A stretch of 64,000 nucleotides of DNA. It comes from Eonycteris spelaea (lineage: Eukaryota > Chordata > Mammalia > Chiroptera > Pteropodidae). The notes below the pieces were generated by a model. It did no database searches. It was not told the DNA's origin and was given only the letters and a program-made list of their open reading frames with translations. The DNA lies in the NCBI GenBank assembly GCA_003508835.1, contig PUFA01000092.1, forward strand, positions 682,001 to 746,000. The letters are read 5' to 3'. Positions 34,535 to 46,254 of the stretch are shown here, piece after piece (the first letter of the stretch is position 1; every line of letters begins with the position of its first letter). Position numbers and translations under genes: made by a program.

Positions 34535-35080
34535 TTTGTTTTTTAGCAAATATTTGGTAAGCTTTACTATGTTCTAAGAAGTTTTATAAGAGCTACGAAA
34601 ATAGTGGACAATAAGGTAGATAATAACCCAGTTTACATACCAAGTAGGTAGGCAAGTGAAATATACATAAAGCAATAAATGGAAGGTGATTTCAGATAGA
34701 ATTAAGGCTATAAGGAATGTACAATGAGGTAGTATAACGGAGAGTTATATGGCTTGTTGGATTTAACTTGGAGTGGGTATCAATAAGGTAAATTTTGCAT
34801 TTAGAGTTGAAAGACAAGAACGTATTGCCAATGTGAGGACATGGGGTCAGCTTTCCAGGGAGAGTACAGAGAAGTGCAAAGACACCAACCAAGGTGGAAA
34901 AAAAGCTGCTTTTCAGGAAACATAAAGAAGGACAATATGGCCAAAGTATGGTGGGAGGAGGAGAGAGGCAGGAGATATGGCTGGAGAGGTAGTTGGAGAC
35001 AGGTCAGGTGGGGCCCTTTGTGAGCTATGGAAGATTGGATTTCATTCCTGGTTCAGTGGACATTTATGCAGAAGAGTGAG
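34535..35080 (-). mobile_element. LINE-2 fragment (3' part)
   Basis: The plus strand is L2 reverse complement: TTTACTATGTTCTAAGAAGT (decayed 'ctatgtgccaggcactgttctaag'), AAATAGTGGACAATAAGGTA, a decayed middle, GGCAGGAGATATGGCTGGAG, TCAGGTGGGGCCCTTTGTGA, GCTATGGAAGATTGGATTTC. The plus-strand frame at 34841-35023 lies inside it. Confidence 0.75.
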
Positions 35081-36171
35081 ATGTGGCAATTCTAATTAAT
35101 CACACTTTTTGTAGTATTTCTATTGTTTTTAAGCATGCGTGCCTGTACATTTTTATTTTAATTAAAAATTGAACAGTTTCTAAGTTCTACAATTTTTTTG
35201 TGTTAGTATATCCCCATATCAGGGTAAAAATATACATATTTTAGTGTATTAAGATATAGAGGTAATATAATTGACCCAATGCCTTCATAGTCCATGTAAA
35301 CTAGTACTTGATTGTTTGTATTTTTAATCCAGTGAGACTATGTGGGAGACCGTTCATCTTTGTCAGGCAGAATAAAGATAAAGACAGGTCAAGATAAACA
35401 TGTTTTTATTGAATGATGTTTGGTTGACCAATGTCTATCAAACATGCAGATCCATAAAATGAATGTGTTTGAAACTATAATCTGAACCTGAATGTGAATT
35501 AAAACGTGTTTTTAAAAACTGGATTTTGATGTGTAGGATGTTTAAATGTTGAGAAAATATCATTTTATTATTTTCATTTGATGTCACTTCATTTAGATGG
35601 GCTCTAATATGATTTGCACACATTATTTAATAATGTCCCCTTAAAAAACAACAACAACAAAAGACACTTTGCCTTGGCAAAACTTTTTTTTTCTTTTGCA
35701 TTGGGTTAGAGCTGACATCTTACAGTTTGAATTTGGGGAATTATGCTTTCATTGAGAAACAAAGTGGGCTGAAGTCTGTATTCTCTTTTGGAAACATAGA
35801 GAGGATTTGACATGTTTGTGACTGGGATGAGGATGTGTGGGGTTCCAGGATCTTGAGGAATCTGCCAAGGGGCCTCTGTGAGTGGGAAGAATGTTAGTTG
35901 GCCCATCCTCGGACCTCCAGCTCAGACAGGGGTGTGTTTACAAAGAAGTCTCTGCTTGAATTCTCAAGAACCCAAAGGTGAAAGAATGAAGCACTCTCTA
36001 TTTCCTGTAATGATCCCAGAACAGCTCTGAATAGAACCATAAAGGCAGAGAGTACAGTCAGAACAAGAATTACATCATAAATAATGTTTCCTAAATTTTA
36101 TCTTCTAAATTAGATGTTTTGTTTCATACGTACACATGTGTATGTGTATACACACACTGACATACATACAT
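35081..36171. other. Unassigned sequence
   Basis: No confident repeat was recognised. It includes a short (ACA)n run near 35647-35660, and a low-complexity CA/TA patch (36128-36178) at the border of the MER44 element. Confidence 0.5.
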
Positions 36172-36877
36172 ATATTTATATTCTCATTATTTGGGGTATT
36201 TATGTGCTATAAAATTGCTTTGTAAATGAACTAGTGAATACTGAACCATTGCTTCGAGGGGAAATACAATGTTAGATTCCCATGAACTTCTGGCTACATT
36301 TTTGTCAACTGATCAATACATAACCTTGTTTTATGTGGGTTTTTTGGTTGTTGTTGTTTAGATACCTTATTTATTAATTAAGTATTTATTTACTTATCTA
36401 CCTTATACATTATTTGTTCATTAACACTGAACTCAGGGCTAATGACACTTAAAACTTGTGCCTTGACTAAAGTTTGCCTGATGCACATTTTATCCATAAG
36501 GTATATATCACAGTCTATTTGCACTTAGGAACATTAGACAGCATTTCAGCAACTACTCTTGGTGTCCATTTTAAATAGCGAAAGCACCAACAAAAAGCAC
36601 AAAAATGCAAACATCAAGGCACTGAACACCATGAAAAGGATACTTGTTATAGTATGAATGCTGAAACAGGAAGGCAAGGCGTAATCTTATTTAACAATTG
36701 TTTTGTTCAACCTCAGCTGGGAATGTGCACATCAGGCAACTCAAATATTTTGCCCCTCTGCACATGTCTGTGAATGATGGCCAAAGTGCTGGCAGTATTG
36801 ATTTTACCATTACAAATACATTTTAGAGAGAAGGCAGATTTGCAAATACAGAATTCTTGAAAACTTAAGATAGACTG
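36172..36877 (-). mobile_element. MER44/Tigger7-type mariner-like non-autonomous transposon, apparently both ends
   Basis: Plus-strand landmarks, in the reverse of element sense: CTATAAAATTGCTTTGTAAA, ACTGAACCATTGCTTCGAGG, GATCAATACATAACCTTGTT, ATTTGCACTTAGGAACATTA, GCTGGGAATGTGCACATCAG and GATTTGCAAATACAGAATTC. At about 706 bp it matches the size of the longer MER44 subfamilies. A stretch at 36440-36569 derives from the start of the Tigger7 transposase gene; read on the minus strand it opens at an ATG (36569) but stops after seven codons. Inner bases near both ends look like the family's terminal repeats, though decayed. Confidence 0.8.
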
Positions 36878-37774
36878 TGTACTCATATACACATATAAGT
36901 TTTTGCATTTGTATCCAGTTTTCCATTAGTGCTATGTGTAGAAAAGTTGTTTTGACATTTTCTCTGCATCATTTTCCAAGAGTTACGCTGATAATGATTT
37001 ACAACTATAATGATTTACAACACAGTCTGAAGGAAAGCTTTCGTTCTTAATTGGAAATTGACATTTTATTTTTTCTAATTAAAGTGAAAAGTGTTGATCA
37101 GTAGAAGAGCAGCCAGAAAATGTCAGTTCCCACCAGCAAATGAACAAACTTCCTAGCATGTGTTTTCTCAACCTGGGAGAGAAATTCAAAAATATCTCCA
37201 GTCAATTTTTTCTAGAAGGAAATAAGAGCATATTGATTTTTGAATGCCCATCCATAATTATTTGAGAATGTAGTGCAACTGGAGACTTGTTTTTTTAACT
37301 TGGAGGTTATATTTTCTCTTAAAATAAAAATATGATTTCATCTTCCATAAATCAATAAAAGCTTGAGTTGGTCACTTTTTTAAGCTCTGTAAAAGGAAAT
37401 TGCATCATAATAGCAGTCTTCAGATAAATAAGAACTGCTCATTTCTTAATGTCAGCATTTAAACCACAAATTGAATATCAAAACCTTAAATTGTTGTTTT
37501 CACTTCATCATAAAGTTATGAAAAAATTCAGAATGATCCAAACCAAAAAATAATAATAAATCCTGAATATTCAATTGTTTTTTTTTTTTAAATCAGAACA
37601 ACACATGGGAGAATTCTTAAGAAGAAATAAGTTGGTGGAAACGTAATTTTGACCTGAAAAATTGCAAATTAAAACCAACAAAGAGCATAATAACAAAACA
37701 TAATTTACGTGAGTTGGAAATGACCATCATTTTGTAGGACTGCTTGAGTAGAAAACTTGCACCTGAAGCATGGC
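36878..37774. other. Unassigned AT-rich sequence
   Basis: No repeat family was recognised. A 15-16-bp tandem duplication sits at 36991-37021. Confidence 0.45.
36991..37021. repeat. Tandem duplication of ATAATGATTTACAAC
   Basis: ATAATGATTTACAAC at 36991-37005 is repeated exactly at 37007-37021, with one T between the units. Confidence 0.9.
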
Positions 37775-37965
37775 ATACTGGAAAGAACACTGGTTGTTAG
37801 GAGAGTGAATTCTAGGCCTGACTCTGCTACTAATCAGCAGGATGAATCTGGGTCAAACAGGTAGCTACTTAGGTTTGGCTTTTTCTCAGCAGTAAAACCT
37901 GGAGTTTGGACTGCATTAACTGTAATATCTCTCTCAGCTCTAAAGTTTTCCAAAGATCCAGTACA
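37775..37965 (+). mobile_element. MIR SINE (MIR/MIR3-type)
   Basis: Ordered blocks: AAAGAACACTGGTTGTTAGG, TTCTAGGCCTGACTCTGCTA, CTAATCAGCAGGATGAATCT, GGCTTTTTCTCAGCAGTAAA, GAGTTTGGACTGCATTAACT and TCTCTCAGCTCTAAAGTTTT. This is the full MIR layout, including the 3' 'cagctctaaa' signature. Confidence 0.85.
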
Positions 37966-40900
37966 AAATACCTACAGTAGGCATTTCTTTATTTGAATCT
38001 CAGACCATTGTTCAAGAATTTGTGAATACAATAGACAAAGAGTATTTTGTAAAAAACAATGATGATGGCAATCACATAAGTGTTAAAAACTGGAGCATTT
38101 TCAAGAATAATGCTGAAATAATTTAAAATACATACACTTTTGTGATATATATATTCATTGACTGAATTGGTAGACCTATAAAATAGTTATTCTCAAAAGC
38201 TATGTTCAAACAAAAATTCTTTTAAAAAATTTTATACATAAAAGCAATATAAAATAATTCTTCATATTGCTCATCTTAATTTTAAAAATAGCATAAGTAG
38301 AAGAGTTATTCCTGATCCATACTCAAGAACTTTAATCAGTTGTTTTTTTTTTTAATCCGTATCTGTCTTTAATACTATGTCACTGGTATTCTTTCCAATG
38401 AATGCATTTTTTTCAGTATGGTCTTATTTTTTCATGAAATTTTTCTCAAAATTACATTTTGTGGTTAATAAATCTGAAAAGTTTTTTTCCTTACATTTGA
38501 CTCTTCTCTGTACAACCTTAATTTAAAAAATATTTTCTCTTCAGATACTAATTACCTTATGTAGGGAAAGTTCAGAGTAAATTTGCCAAATAGAGGATAT
38601 TCTTATTTCCAATATTTTAAAATTGAAATGTATAAATATTCAAGTCTGAATATTTTCATAAATGCTACTTTTTATTTCAAACTTTTATTTAAGTACTTCA
38701 AATATTTTTACAAGAAAACAAATATTTCTATTTGTAATTCTTTCAACTTTTGCCAAATTTACATGTTGCAAATTCATAAGAATATACATGTATCCAGTTG
38801 AACACAGAAACTATATCAATTCGCTTTCATGTCAATACTCCAAAGAGAAAAAAAATATCAAAATTAAATTTTGTATACTTTTGAGTTGTTCTCATTTAAT
38901 TGATTCACTTCTTCCTCTGCTTTTGTTGGGATAAATTTTGATGTCTTCCTAATTGCAAGCCTGATTTTCAATAAATGCAATTTACTGAAAGCTTTCAATG
39001 CTATGCTTTTTTTGTTTTTTGGTACTCCATTTGTTAAAAAATTTGATGAAATATTTCCAACTAATTTGAATACGGTATGGTAGATATATAAAGGATTCAT
39101 TTATAAAATGTTTCATCTGAATTATATGATACATTGATTTATAGAATAATTCTTCAAAGTTCCAAACATTTAAAAATCTGATTAACAAGTAGTGAAAGTG
39201 CTTTTAACATGCTGGAGAAATTTTTTTTCTGTTAATGTCTGCTTTGTAACAAAATTTTGAGTTCTGATTACTCTTTGAAAATATATAGAAACATTATAAA
39301 TTTTGGCAACTATAGTTTCTGTCATTGAAAGAATATTGTTTAAGAACAATTGTGAATTATGTGGGTATATTTCCAGGTATATTTGTGCCTTTTTTTTCCT
39401 TAGTAAAAGAATAGTATTTGTACCATTATGCTCTGCTCCAACAAAATTATTAGTTGTATTATCACTGCAAAAAAAATAATTTTATCTTCTGTGTTAAACT
39501 TTTTAATTGAATTTACAACAGCATTTATAATAATAATGTCAGATAGAATGAATTTCCAAATGCATTGTTTTTACTCTATGGTGCTGATTGTTTTAAAAAC
39601 CTTTTATGATTTATCTGTCTGTGAAGATTTCCCCCCTGCTAATAATAGAGCTGAGACATTACCAGGAGTTGTTTCAGTTGTCTGTGTGTAACAGCAACAA
39701 CAAAAACAACAACAACTTGGAATCTAAGATGAACAAAATGCGGAAAAAATTTAGGAGAATAGTCCACTTGATCTGAATGAAAAAATAATCTAGAGAAATA
39801 TGGAAACTTATCTTCTAGAACTACATATATGAAATTATCTTTTGGTACTTTAAAAAAAACTACCATAAAAAAGATCTATGCTTCTTCAGCATACTTGTAT
39901 TTTTTTTTTGTTTGCACAAATGATACTATGGCCTTTATGGTGGCCAGTAACTGTCAATAAACATTTTATGTATGTTAATGTTCGTCATAAAATTTTTAAG
40001 AACTGGGAACTCTATATTTAATTTTTTATTTAATATGTACTTTTCTTTTGCTAACCTCATTATTGATGAAAAAAGTTTTTTAAAAAATAAAAATATTTTA
40101 AACAATAAAATAAATAAGTTGTTTTAAAAGATTTGCATCATATAATAAATGAGGAACAGCACAGCAAAAGCATTTATATTAGTCTTTCTAAGTCCTGTGG
40201 CAGGGCCTAACCTCTTTTTCTTGAATATGTTTTATGTATATGTACTCTATGATTACCCTATATGTTTCCCATTGACCCTACCAATTGGTGGTCTAAGGTA
40301 TTCATGCACCCTGAGGGTTGACGCACCAGTCACGGCACAATGGCACACCTGGCTGCATAGCAAGTTCAGTTTTCCCTCTATCATTGCCTAAGGTGAGGAG
40401 TGAGTAGCCTCTAGCTGCTCCTGCCCAGTGCACTAGCATTTTATCAGTAAGCACTCTGAAAGCTGTCCTGGAAGGTGAGGAATTAGTGCCCTACATCAGA
40501 CAATAGTCGAGAAAAAAAAGATGGTAAATTCTGGTAGTCTCTAAGATCTTCGTATACTTCTTGTATGTCTCACACAACTAGATAAGTGAGACCCTGGCAG
40601 AAGTTAGAACAACCAAGTTTAGTAGCAGAAAACCTGTTAAAACTTATTTTAATGTAATTGTTAATTTTAATGTAATGTAATACTATTTGGTTAAAAAAAA
40701 TTTTTTTTTTTAGATCCAGATAAATAATCGGATAGGACTTCAGGACACTAAACATAAAACAGGAAAACCGGCATTCGTGACTATCCTGAAAAATGACTAA
40801 GCTTATGGGAATTTGACCTTATTGGAAGTTTGTGAACTATCGCAATTCTTAAAAGCAGTTCTTTAACATTTTGCTTTTTGTATCTATATTTTTGAGCATA

Positions 40901-41279
40901 ATCAAAGGGAGAATAAATGAAACAAATTATAGAGTCATGTTCTTATGAAACCAATATAAGAATTGTATATGCAGGAAATTAGTAGTTTCTTATGACTATC
41001 AGGTTTTATGTTATTTATCTTTAGACCTTTCTGCCTTGCAGATTAGTTTTCTTGAAGTGTTAGCAATTAGTTTATTTGTCCAAATCACATTAGTATTATA
41101 TGCTAAATATAACACTGTATACTTAACACAACAGCCAAGATCAAAATTAACCAGATATAGACCTTACCTTCAAGAATTTTACATTCTAGAAGGAGACATA
41201 AAACATATTTTATATTTACACATGAACACACTACATTTTAATACCTGGCTCATGGATTTTATTACTACTCACGTCACCT
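37966..41279. other. Longest repeat-free AT-rich tract in the window
   Basis: Over 3.3 kb I recognise no transposon. The sequence is very AT-rich with many TAAT/ATTA words and a (CAA)n patch at 39691-39716. A more balanced block lies at 40180-40560, with several CpGs around 40318-40340. Frames at 38583-41302 are short and lack domains. It could hold conserved non-coding elements, but that cannot be judged without alignment. Confidence 0.5.
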
Positions 41280-42510
41280 TTATCACTGTTGTCTGTACCT
41301 GATATCTTGGTCTCTCTATACTTGACTCCCTTCACTCTAGAGATGTTTTTTTCTCCAACCACCTTAGCCATCCACTCCCATGGTCTTTCCTGAATTGACT
41401 CTGAATCAATTGTTACTATGTAAACTCTAATATCTCAATTTCAGGAATATGAGTCCCTGGCCACTACCTCCTATCTATCTGGCTTACGTATCCTAGTTCT
41501 CCTACACCCACAATTTTCAACCGTCCAGAAACTCCTCCCCTTTGACTCTCTTTTATAACACACGGCATCCTTTTTATAGTTCAGTTTTCTCCTACTCACA
41601 TTGAAATTCTTCATTCCATGGTTCATCCCTATAATCACTTTTTTATAAAGTCTTTCTCCTGTCTCACTTTACTATAGTAACTCAGTGAAGCCCAGCCTCA
41701 GACTCAACTTTTTGGAGAAAATAACTTCTCTCAATGGTCTCACATCAAATTAATGACCACAAATCCCAGATAGACTCCAGCACTGGTGAGCAGTTCTCCA
41801 TTCCTCTATCACTCCTAACTCTGACATACAACCTGAATCCATACATCACTGATAAGTTGTAAATTCATGGACGAGATCCGACTCACCTCACTACTACATA
41901 ACTTTCATCTATTTCAAGATATGTGGCTTCCCCTTCTGATAAGATAATGAGTCTGTAATCCTACTTGAAAAACAACACTCTACTTTTGTCTACTAGAAAA
42001 CTTTGCTCATGTCATTATTGTGTCGCATTCTTTTTCAACTTCAACTTCTTCATACATTTGATGACTGGAATATAAAATGACTTACTATATTTTATTAAAG
42101 AAAATAAACAGCACTTATTTATATCCTTCTATCATCTCATTTTCCTACACTTCATAGAAAGTAGAAAAAGATTGATTACTCTTTTGTTTTCATTTTTTCT
42201 CTTCTTATTCTTCCTTTATTTTATTTCAATAAGGCTTTGTTCAGCAATACACAAAATTACTCAATTTCAAGGTGACAATGGCTTCTATCTATCCTGACAA
42301 GTCCACTGATCATGCTCTGTCCTCTTGATTGTTCAGCAACATTTGACTCATGGAATGACCTCTCCTTGAAACATTTTCTTGTCTTGGCTGACACTGCAGC
42401 ATCCTGGGTTCCCTTCTACTCCACTGACTACTCTTCTTCATTCTCCTCTGCTAATTTCTTGTTCTTGGCCAAAGTGCCCTTTCAGCTCAATTTTGAGCCC
42501 TCTTTCTTTT
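41280..42510 (+). mobile_element. Probable LINE-2 copy, 5'/middle part of ORF2
   Basis: The right part (42240-42510) matches L2 reverse transcriptase clearly; the pyrimidine-rich left part (41280-42240) has the composition and phrase style of the region upstream in L2, but is only tentatively joined. The copy ends where MER5A begins at about 42515. Confidence 0.55.
42312..42510 (+). pseudogene. L2 ORF2 reverse-transcriptase fingers remnant
   Basis: The plus-strand frame reads PLDCSATFDSWNDLSLKHF, then LADTAASWVPFYSTDYSSSF. This corresponds to L2 'LDLSAAFDTVDHSLLLETL' and the following 'SWFSSYLSDRSFSVSF' block. The first block contains the conserved D-x-S-A-x-F-D of CR1-clade polymerases; here the leading D is kept (LDCSATFD). 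The frame then runs into MER5A sequence, so its last 30 codons are unrelated. Confidence 0.75.
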
Positions 42511-42514
42511 CTGT

Positions 42515-42715
42515 GTCACAGAGAGAGTTTTTGACTTTGCATCAGAATCACTTGGAGCATTTGTTAAAACAAAGTGATGGGTCCCAAATAAGAGTTACTT
42601 ATTGAGTAGATCTGGGTTGAGACCTAAGAATTTTCATTTATAACAAATTTCTAAGTGATGGCTGATCCTGCTAGTCCATGGACTACTCTTTGAGAATCCC
42701 TGGTTTAGAGAATCA
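42515..42715 (+). mobile_element. MER5A-type hAT non-autonomous transposon
   Basis: GCATCAGAATCACTTGGAGC, ATTTGTTAAAACAAAGTGAT, GGTTGAGACCTAAGAATTTT, CATTTATAACAAATTTCTAA and CTTTGAGAATCCCTGG follow the MER5A consensus end to end. It interrupts the L2 reverse-transcriptase relic, so it is younger than that L2 copy. Confidence 0.85.
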
Positions 42716-42719
42716 ATTA

Positions 42720-42900
42720 AGTCAAACACTTTGAAATCAGCCTCGCTTTCAATCATACTTTTACCTTTTATTATCTGTGCAGTACTGGGAATATGATTTA
42801 AACTTTATATTCCTCAGTATGTTTATTTGTAAAATAGAGACAATACGAGTTGCTAGTTCAAGCGTTGTGAGAATTAAGTGGGATAATTACAAGACCATGA
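42720..42900 (+). mobile_element. MIR SINE
   Basis: TTATTATCTGTGCAGTACTG, GATTTAAACTTTATATTCCT, CAGTATGTTTATTTGTAAAA, TAGAGACAATACGAGTTGCT and TGTGAGAATTAAGTGGGATA reproduce the MIR middle and 3' part in order. Confidence 0.8.
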
Positions 42901-43089
42901 TACTTTCTGAAAACTATTCTTCCTGTTAATACTCTTACCTCTCTAAAATCAATTTTATTAAAAGGAACAAGGATGTGCTTTTAAAGATATACGTTGGGTC
43001 CAAATCACAATACATCCCCTTCTTGTCATTCAAGTGTACCCGAATAAAATATTTGGGCCATTCCAGTCTCCTTGATTCATCATGCTCTT

Positions 43090-43610
43090 ACCATCCTTCT
43101 TCTGCTCTAGGAAATGTTCTACTTAACCTTTACTATATAACAAACTTCTCCAAATCTAGCGGCTTAAAACAATAACCCTCTTATTATTTGTCATAAGTTC
43201 ATGAATCAGGCATTGCAATAGAGCTTGGCTGGGTGATATTTTTTGTGGTCCATGGTATTCTCAACGGGCTACTGGCCTGGGGGGGTCAAAAATAGCTATT
43301 CTCACCTGTCTGGAGCCCAGAGGGTAGGCAGGAAGGCTGTGCTCAGGGCCTCTCTCCATCTGCCTCTCCTTGCCTTAGGTTCTCTCCCTGTGTTCTCTGC
43401 AGGAGCGTATATAGAGGTTAGGTGTCTGCTTAAAGGCTCTAAGACAGCAGATGGAAGTTGCCAATTCTCTGAGATATTAGCTTGGAACTGGATAACCTCA
43501 CTTCTAACACAGTTTTTTTGTCAAAGCAGTTGCAAGCCTGCACGGATTCAAGAGAGGGAAAATGGATGCTACTTTGCAATGAAAAAGTGCCTAAGAATTT
43601 ATCTTCTTTA
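43090..43610 (-). mobile_element. MaLR-like LTR (MLT1 group, tentative)
   Basis: The plus strand contains CTTTACTATATAACAAACTT, TCTAGCGGCTTAAAACAATA, ACCCTCTTATTATTTGTCAT, GAGCTTGGCTGGGTGATATT, CTCACCTGTCTGGAGCCCAG, TTTTGTCAAAGCAGTTGCAA and GCACGGATTCAAGAGAGGGA. This is the reverse complement of an MLT1-group LTR layout ('gtggcttaaaacaacaaccatttatta ... tcaaagcaagtcac ... gattcaagggg'). The 122-codon frame at 43243-43611 lies inside it and is not a gene. Confidence 0.65.
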
Positions 43611-43644
43611 ATCCCCATAGGAGTACTCCAAGATCATTCTCATT

Positions 43645-43970
43645 AAATGCCTTTCACACTATTCCTTCCTCCAGGAATTTGCCTTCAAATCTTTCCATGG
43701 TTGACTCCTTCAAATCTCAGTTCAGCCATCACCTCCTCATTAAGGAAAAGCTTTGCTGACTGCCTTATCTCAATGTATTTCCTCTCACCATCATTATGTG
43801 TTCTATCACCTGTTTTATTTTCTTCTGAAATTACTTTATTTATGATCTCCTGCCTTCCACTGGAATGTCAACTCCACAAGAGCAGAAACTTTGTCTTTCT
43901 TGTCAACAGTATGATCAGACTCCAGAATGATGCTTGACACAGAATTTCCAAATAATATTTTTCTGAATAA
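43645..43970 (+). mobile_element. LINE-2 3' end
   Basis: GGTTGACTCCTTCAAATCTC, AGTTCAGCCATCACCTCCTC, ATTAAGGAAAAGCTTTGCTG, TTCTATCACCTGTTTTATTT, GGAATGTCAACTCCACAAGA, GCAGAAACTTTGTCTTTCTT and CCAGAATGATGCTTGACACA follow the L2 3'UTR closely. The frame at 43647-43937 is a shadow of it. Confidence 0.9.
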
Positions 43971-44724
43971 ACAAATTAATTATGAATATGTTTTCATTTC
44001 ATAAATGTATAAAGAAAAGTTACAAAGATCATCTTAAAATCAGTTTTGGTATTACTATCTACACTTAAATTTTCTGAGTATAAAGTGTTTATTATTTTCT
44101 TTCTCTGAATTAGGAAATTACCTTTCTGCTTATAGATGAAACTGACCTATTAAAGCAATGCTTCCAAATTCAAGCATTTCATTAATAAATAAATAATAAA
44201 CAAAATTATTATTAATGTCAGGATATTGACAAATATTATTGAATAGTTTCATTTCTATAATGTTCAAAAATTAAAGCAAGTTTTATAATGGCATTGAAAA
44301 AGCTATGTAAAATGATGACTTACAGATGAAAAATTATCAATTTATGTGTAATAGCATTCTATAAACAAATTGATATTATATTATAAAATATTTCTCTTAG
44401 TACAGAAAATTAACATATGTCATGCTTATGTCGCATTTTCTAAATCAAGAATTTGCTGCAAAATAATTTAAGCAAATGATAGGATTCTTCAGTGGCTACT
44501 GAGGCTAGTTCATTTCTCATAACAGATTCCTTGTGCCAAAGCTAAATTCTTTTCAAATGCTGGACCAGCCAGGTCTTAAAGAGGCTTTTCTGTCCTTGAG
44601 TTAATTGATATGATGTAATTGGTTTCTTATCCAGAAACCAAGATTGTTTCCAAGACAAGAGGAAGAAGAATCATGGTCTTGATCTTTTCAAAACTAGTTT
44701 ATAAATTAACATCATAACTTTTTC
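43971..44724. other. Unassigned AT-rich sequence
   Basis: No repeat or exon was recognised. Confidence 0.5.
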
Positions 44725-44885
44725 AGTGGACTAAGGACTAAGAGCTTTGAGTTTCAATACTAGATTTGTAACTATCTTCACAAACAAACCTAAAATACAT
44801 CTTCCCTGTATCTCACTATTTTCATCTCTAAAATAGTCACATTTCTCTAAGGAATGTCTTCTGATCTTTAAAACTATTGGATGTA
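44725..44885 (+). mobile_element. MIR SINE, decayed
   Basis: GGACTAAGAGCTTTGAGTTT, CAATACTAGATTTGTAACTA, CTATTTTCATCTCTAAAATA and a TCTTCTGATCTTTAAAACTA end resemble the MIR 5' half, centre and MIR3-like tail. Confidence 0.55.
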
Positions 44886-44968
44886 AAATTGCTGAGGGAG
44901 TCATTTGGGATAAGTGCTTAGAGATGAAAGATAGGTAAGGGAAGGTGTGGTGAGAGGGAGAGAAACTA

Positions 44969-44972
44969 TACA

Positions 44973-45007
<35 letters not shown>

Positions 45008-45025
45008 GAAGAGAGAGAGAGAGAG
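44969..45025. repeat. Compound (CA)n(GA)n microsatellite
   Basis: A CA run with one interruption from 44969 to 45007 is followed by a GA run to 45025. It accounts for the valine/cysteine run in a minus-strand 128-codon frame (44731-45117). Confidence 0.97.
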
Positions 45026-45929
45026 CAAGCAAGAAAGTGCCAACAGGTGAGTTTCAAGAGGAATTTAACTATGGAAATAGGGATTTCTCTATCAAAACAG
45101 GGATTTGCATATTTCATTTAGATATTATCTCTCTTTGAAATAAAAACATTTGCAATTTTCAGCAGCTACCATCAGAACACTAAATAATTGGATAAGGTAG
45201 CTTAAAATTCATGAAAAATATTTAGGAAGATAGGAGGCAGGTAATATAAAGGTCAGTTTTAGAAATAATAAATCAGATTAATAAACACCCCAATATTCTT
45301 TAGCTCAAACTTCACAGACAAATTCAGAATGATCCTTGTTCTCATTTTTGAACAGACTGAACCTTGACTGTGAAAGCTCCTTAGATCCAGTCTCAACAGG
45401 AAGGGTGCAACTGGGGCCTTGAAGGACACTCTGTAAGCACAAAGGCATAAAATGTTTGAAGCATCAGAACCAGAAATTACTTGAATCTAATTTTCAGGTG
45501 TACAAGAGACCAGTGTAACATGAGCAAGAAATGGAAAAAGTGAGATATACTGCAGAATTTTGGATGGACTTTAAGCGTGTGATGGATGAATGGAGAAGGG
45601 CAGCCAAGGAGCTGTTAAGTGAGGACTGGAGTCAGAGCCAGAATCTTGGCAGCCAATAAATGAAAACATCAGCAGATTTTGAAAAGATTAAACAAATCAC
45701 AATGAAAGGATAACTCTGGTGATAAGGTTTTACAGATAACTGGTGATAAACTGGATTACTCAGGTTCTGAATTTCCAAATGAAGAGTAGGTAGAATATCT
45801 GAAAATCTGTTATTGTTATTAGCAATTTTTTTTTATTTTGTAATTTTGAAATTAACAGAGACTTGACCATTTCTCTGCTAAGGATCTTTTGCGGGGGGTG
45901 GGGGAGGGCTCACTTCTTTGTCTACTAAA
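45026..45929. other. Unassigned sequence
   Basis: No repeat family was identified. A G-rich patch (GCGGGGGGTGGGGGAGGG) lies at 45892-45909. Confidence 0.45.
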
Positions 45930-46250
45930 TTAAAATGAACTTCTTAGCCCTCCATCTCTGGCTGGCTCTGACCTGCCTTCCCAGTTCTTTGTCTACTATT
46001 ACCCCATTTATTCTCCAACACTGACCTAGTCACTGCTCATTAGAAAAGTCTTGTTATTGTTCACCTCTAAGCACTTCTTTGCATGTAGTTTTTCCTTCAT
46101 TTCCCATGTCTTCCTCTTTCTCTTTCTGTCTGAATCCTAATGACCATTTGAGACCTCTTGCATGAAATCATCCTTGATTCTTCCCAAAAGAAATTATCTC
46201 ACCTCCTTTGTTTGATTGTGAGACTTTGGTTTTAATTATAGCACCTTAAA
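45930..46250 (+). mobile_element. LINE-2 3' region
   Basis: AACTTCTTAGCCCTCCATCT, TCTGACCTGCCTTCCCAGTT, TTATTCTCCAACACTGACCT, GTAGTTTTTCCTTCATTTCC, CATTTGAGACCTCTTGCATG and AAATCATCCTTGATTCTTCC follow the order of the L2 3' part. Confidence 0.7.
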
Positions 46251-46254
46251 AATG

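Noticed and set aside
43243..43611. 122-codon plus-strand frame as a gene
   Set aside because: Lies wholly inside a MaLR-like LTR read in antisense.
44731..45117. 128-codon minus-strand frame with a Val/Cys run
   Set aside because: The run is the translated CA/GA microsatellite; flanks lack a domain.
45892..45909. G-rich patch as a G-quadruplex
   Set aside because: Only three separated G-runs are visible, so the standard four-run pattern needs splitting of one run.
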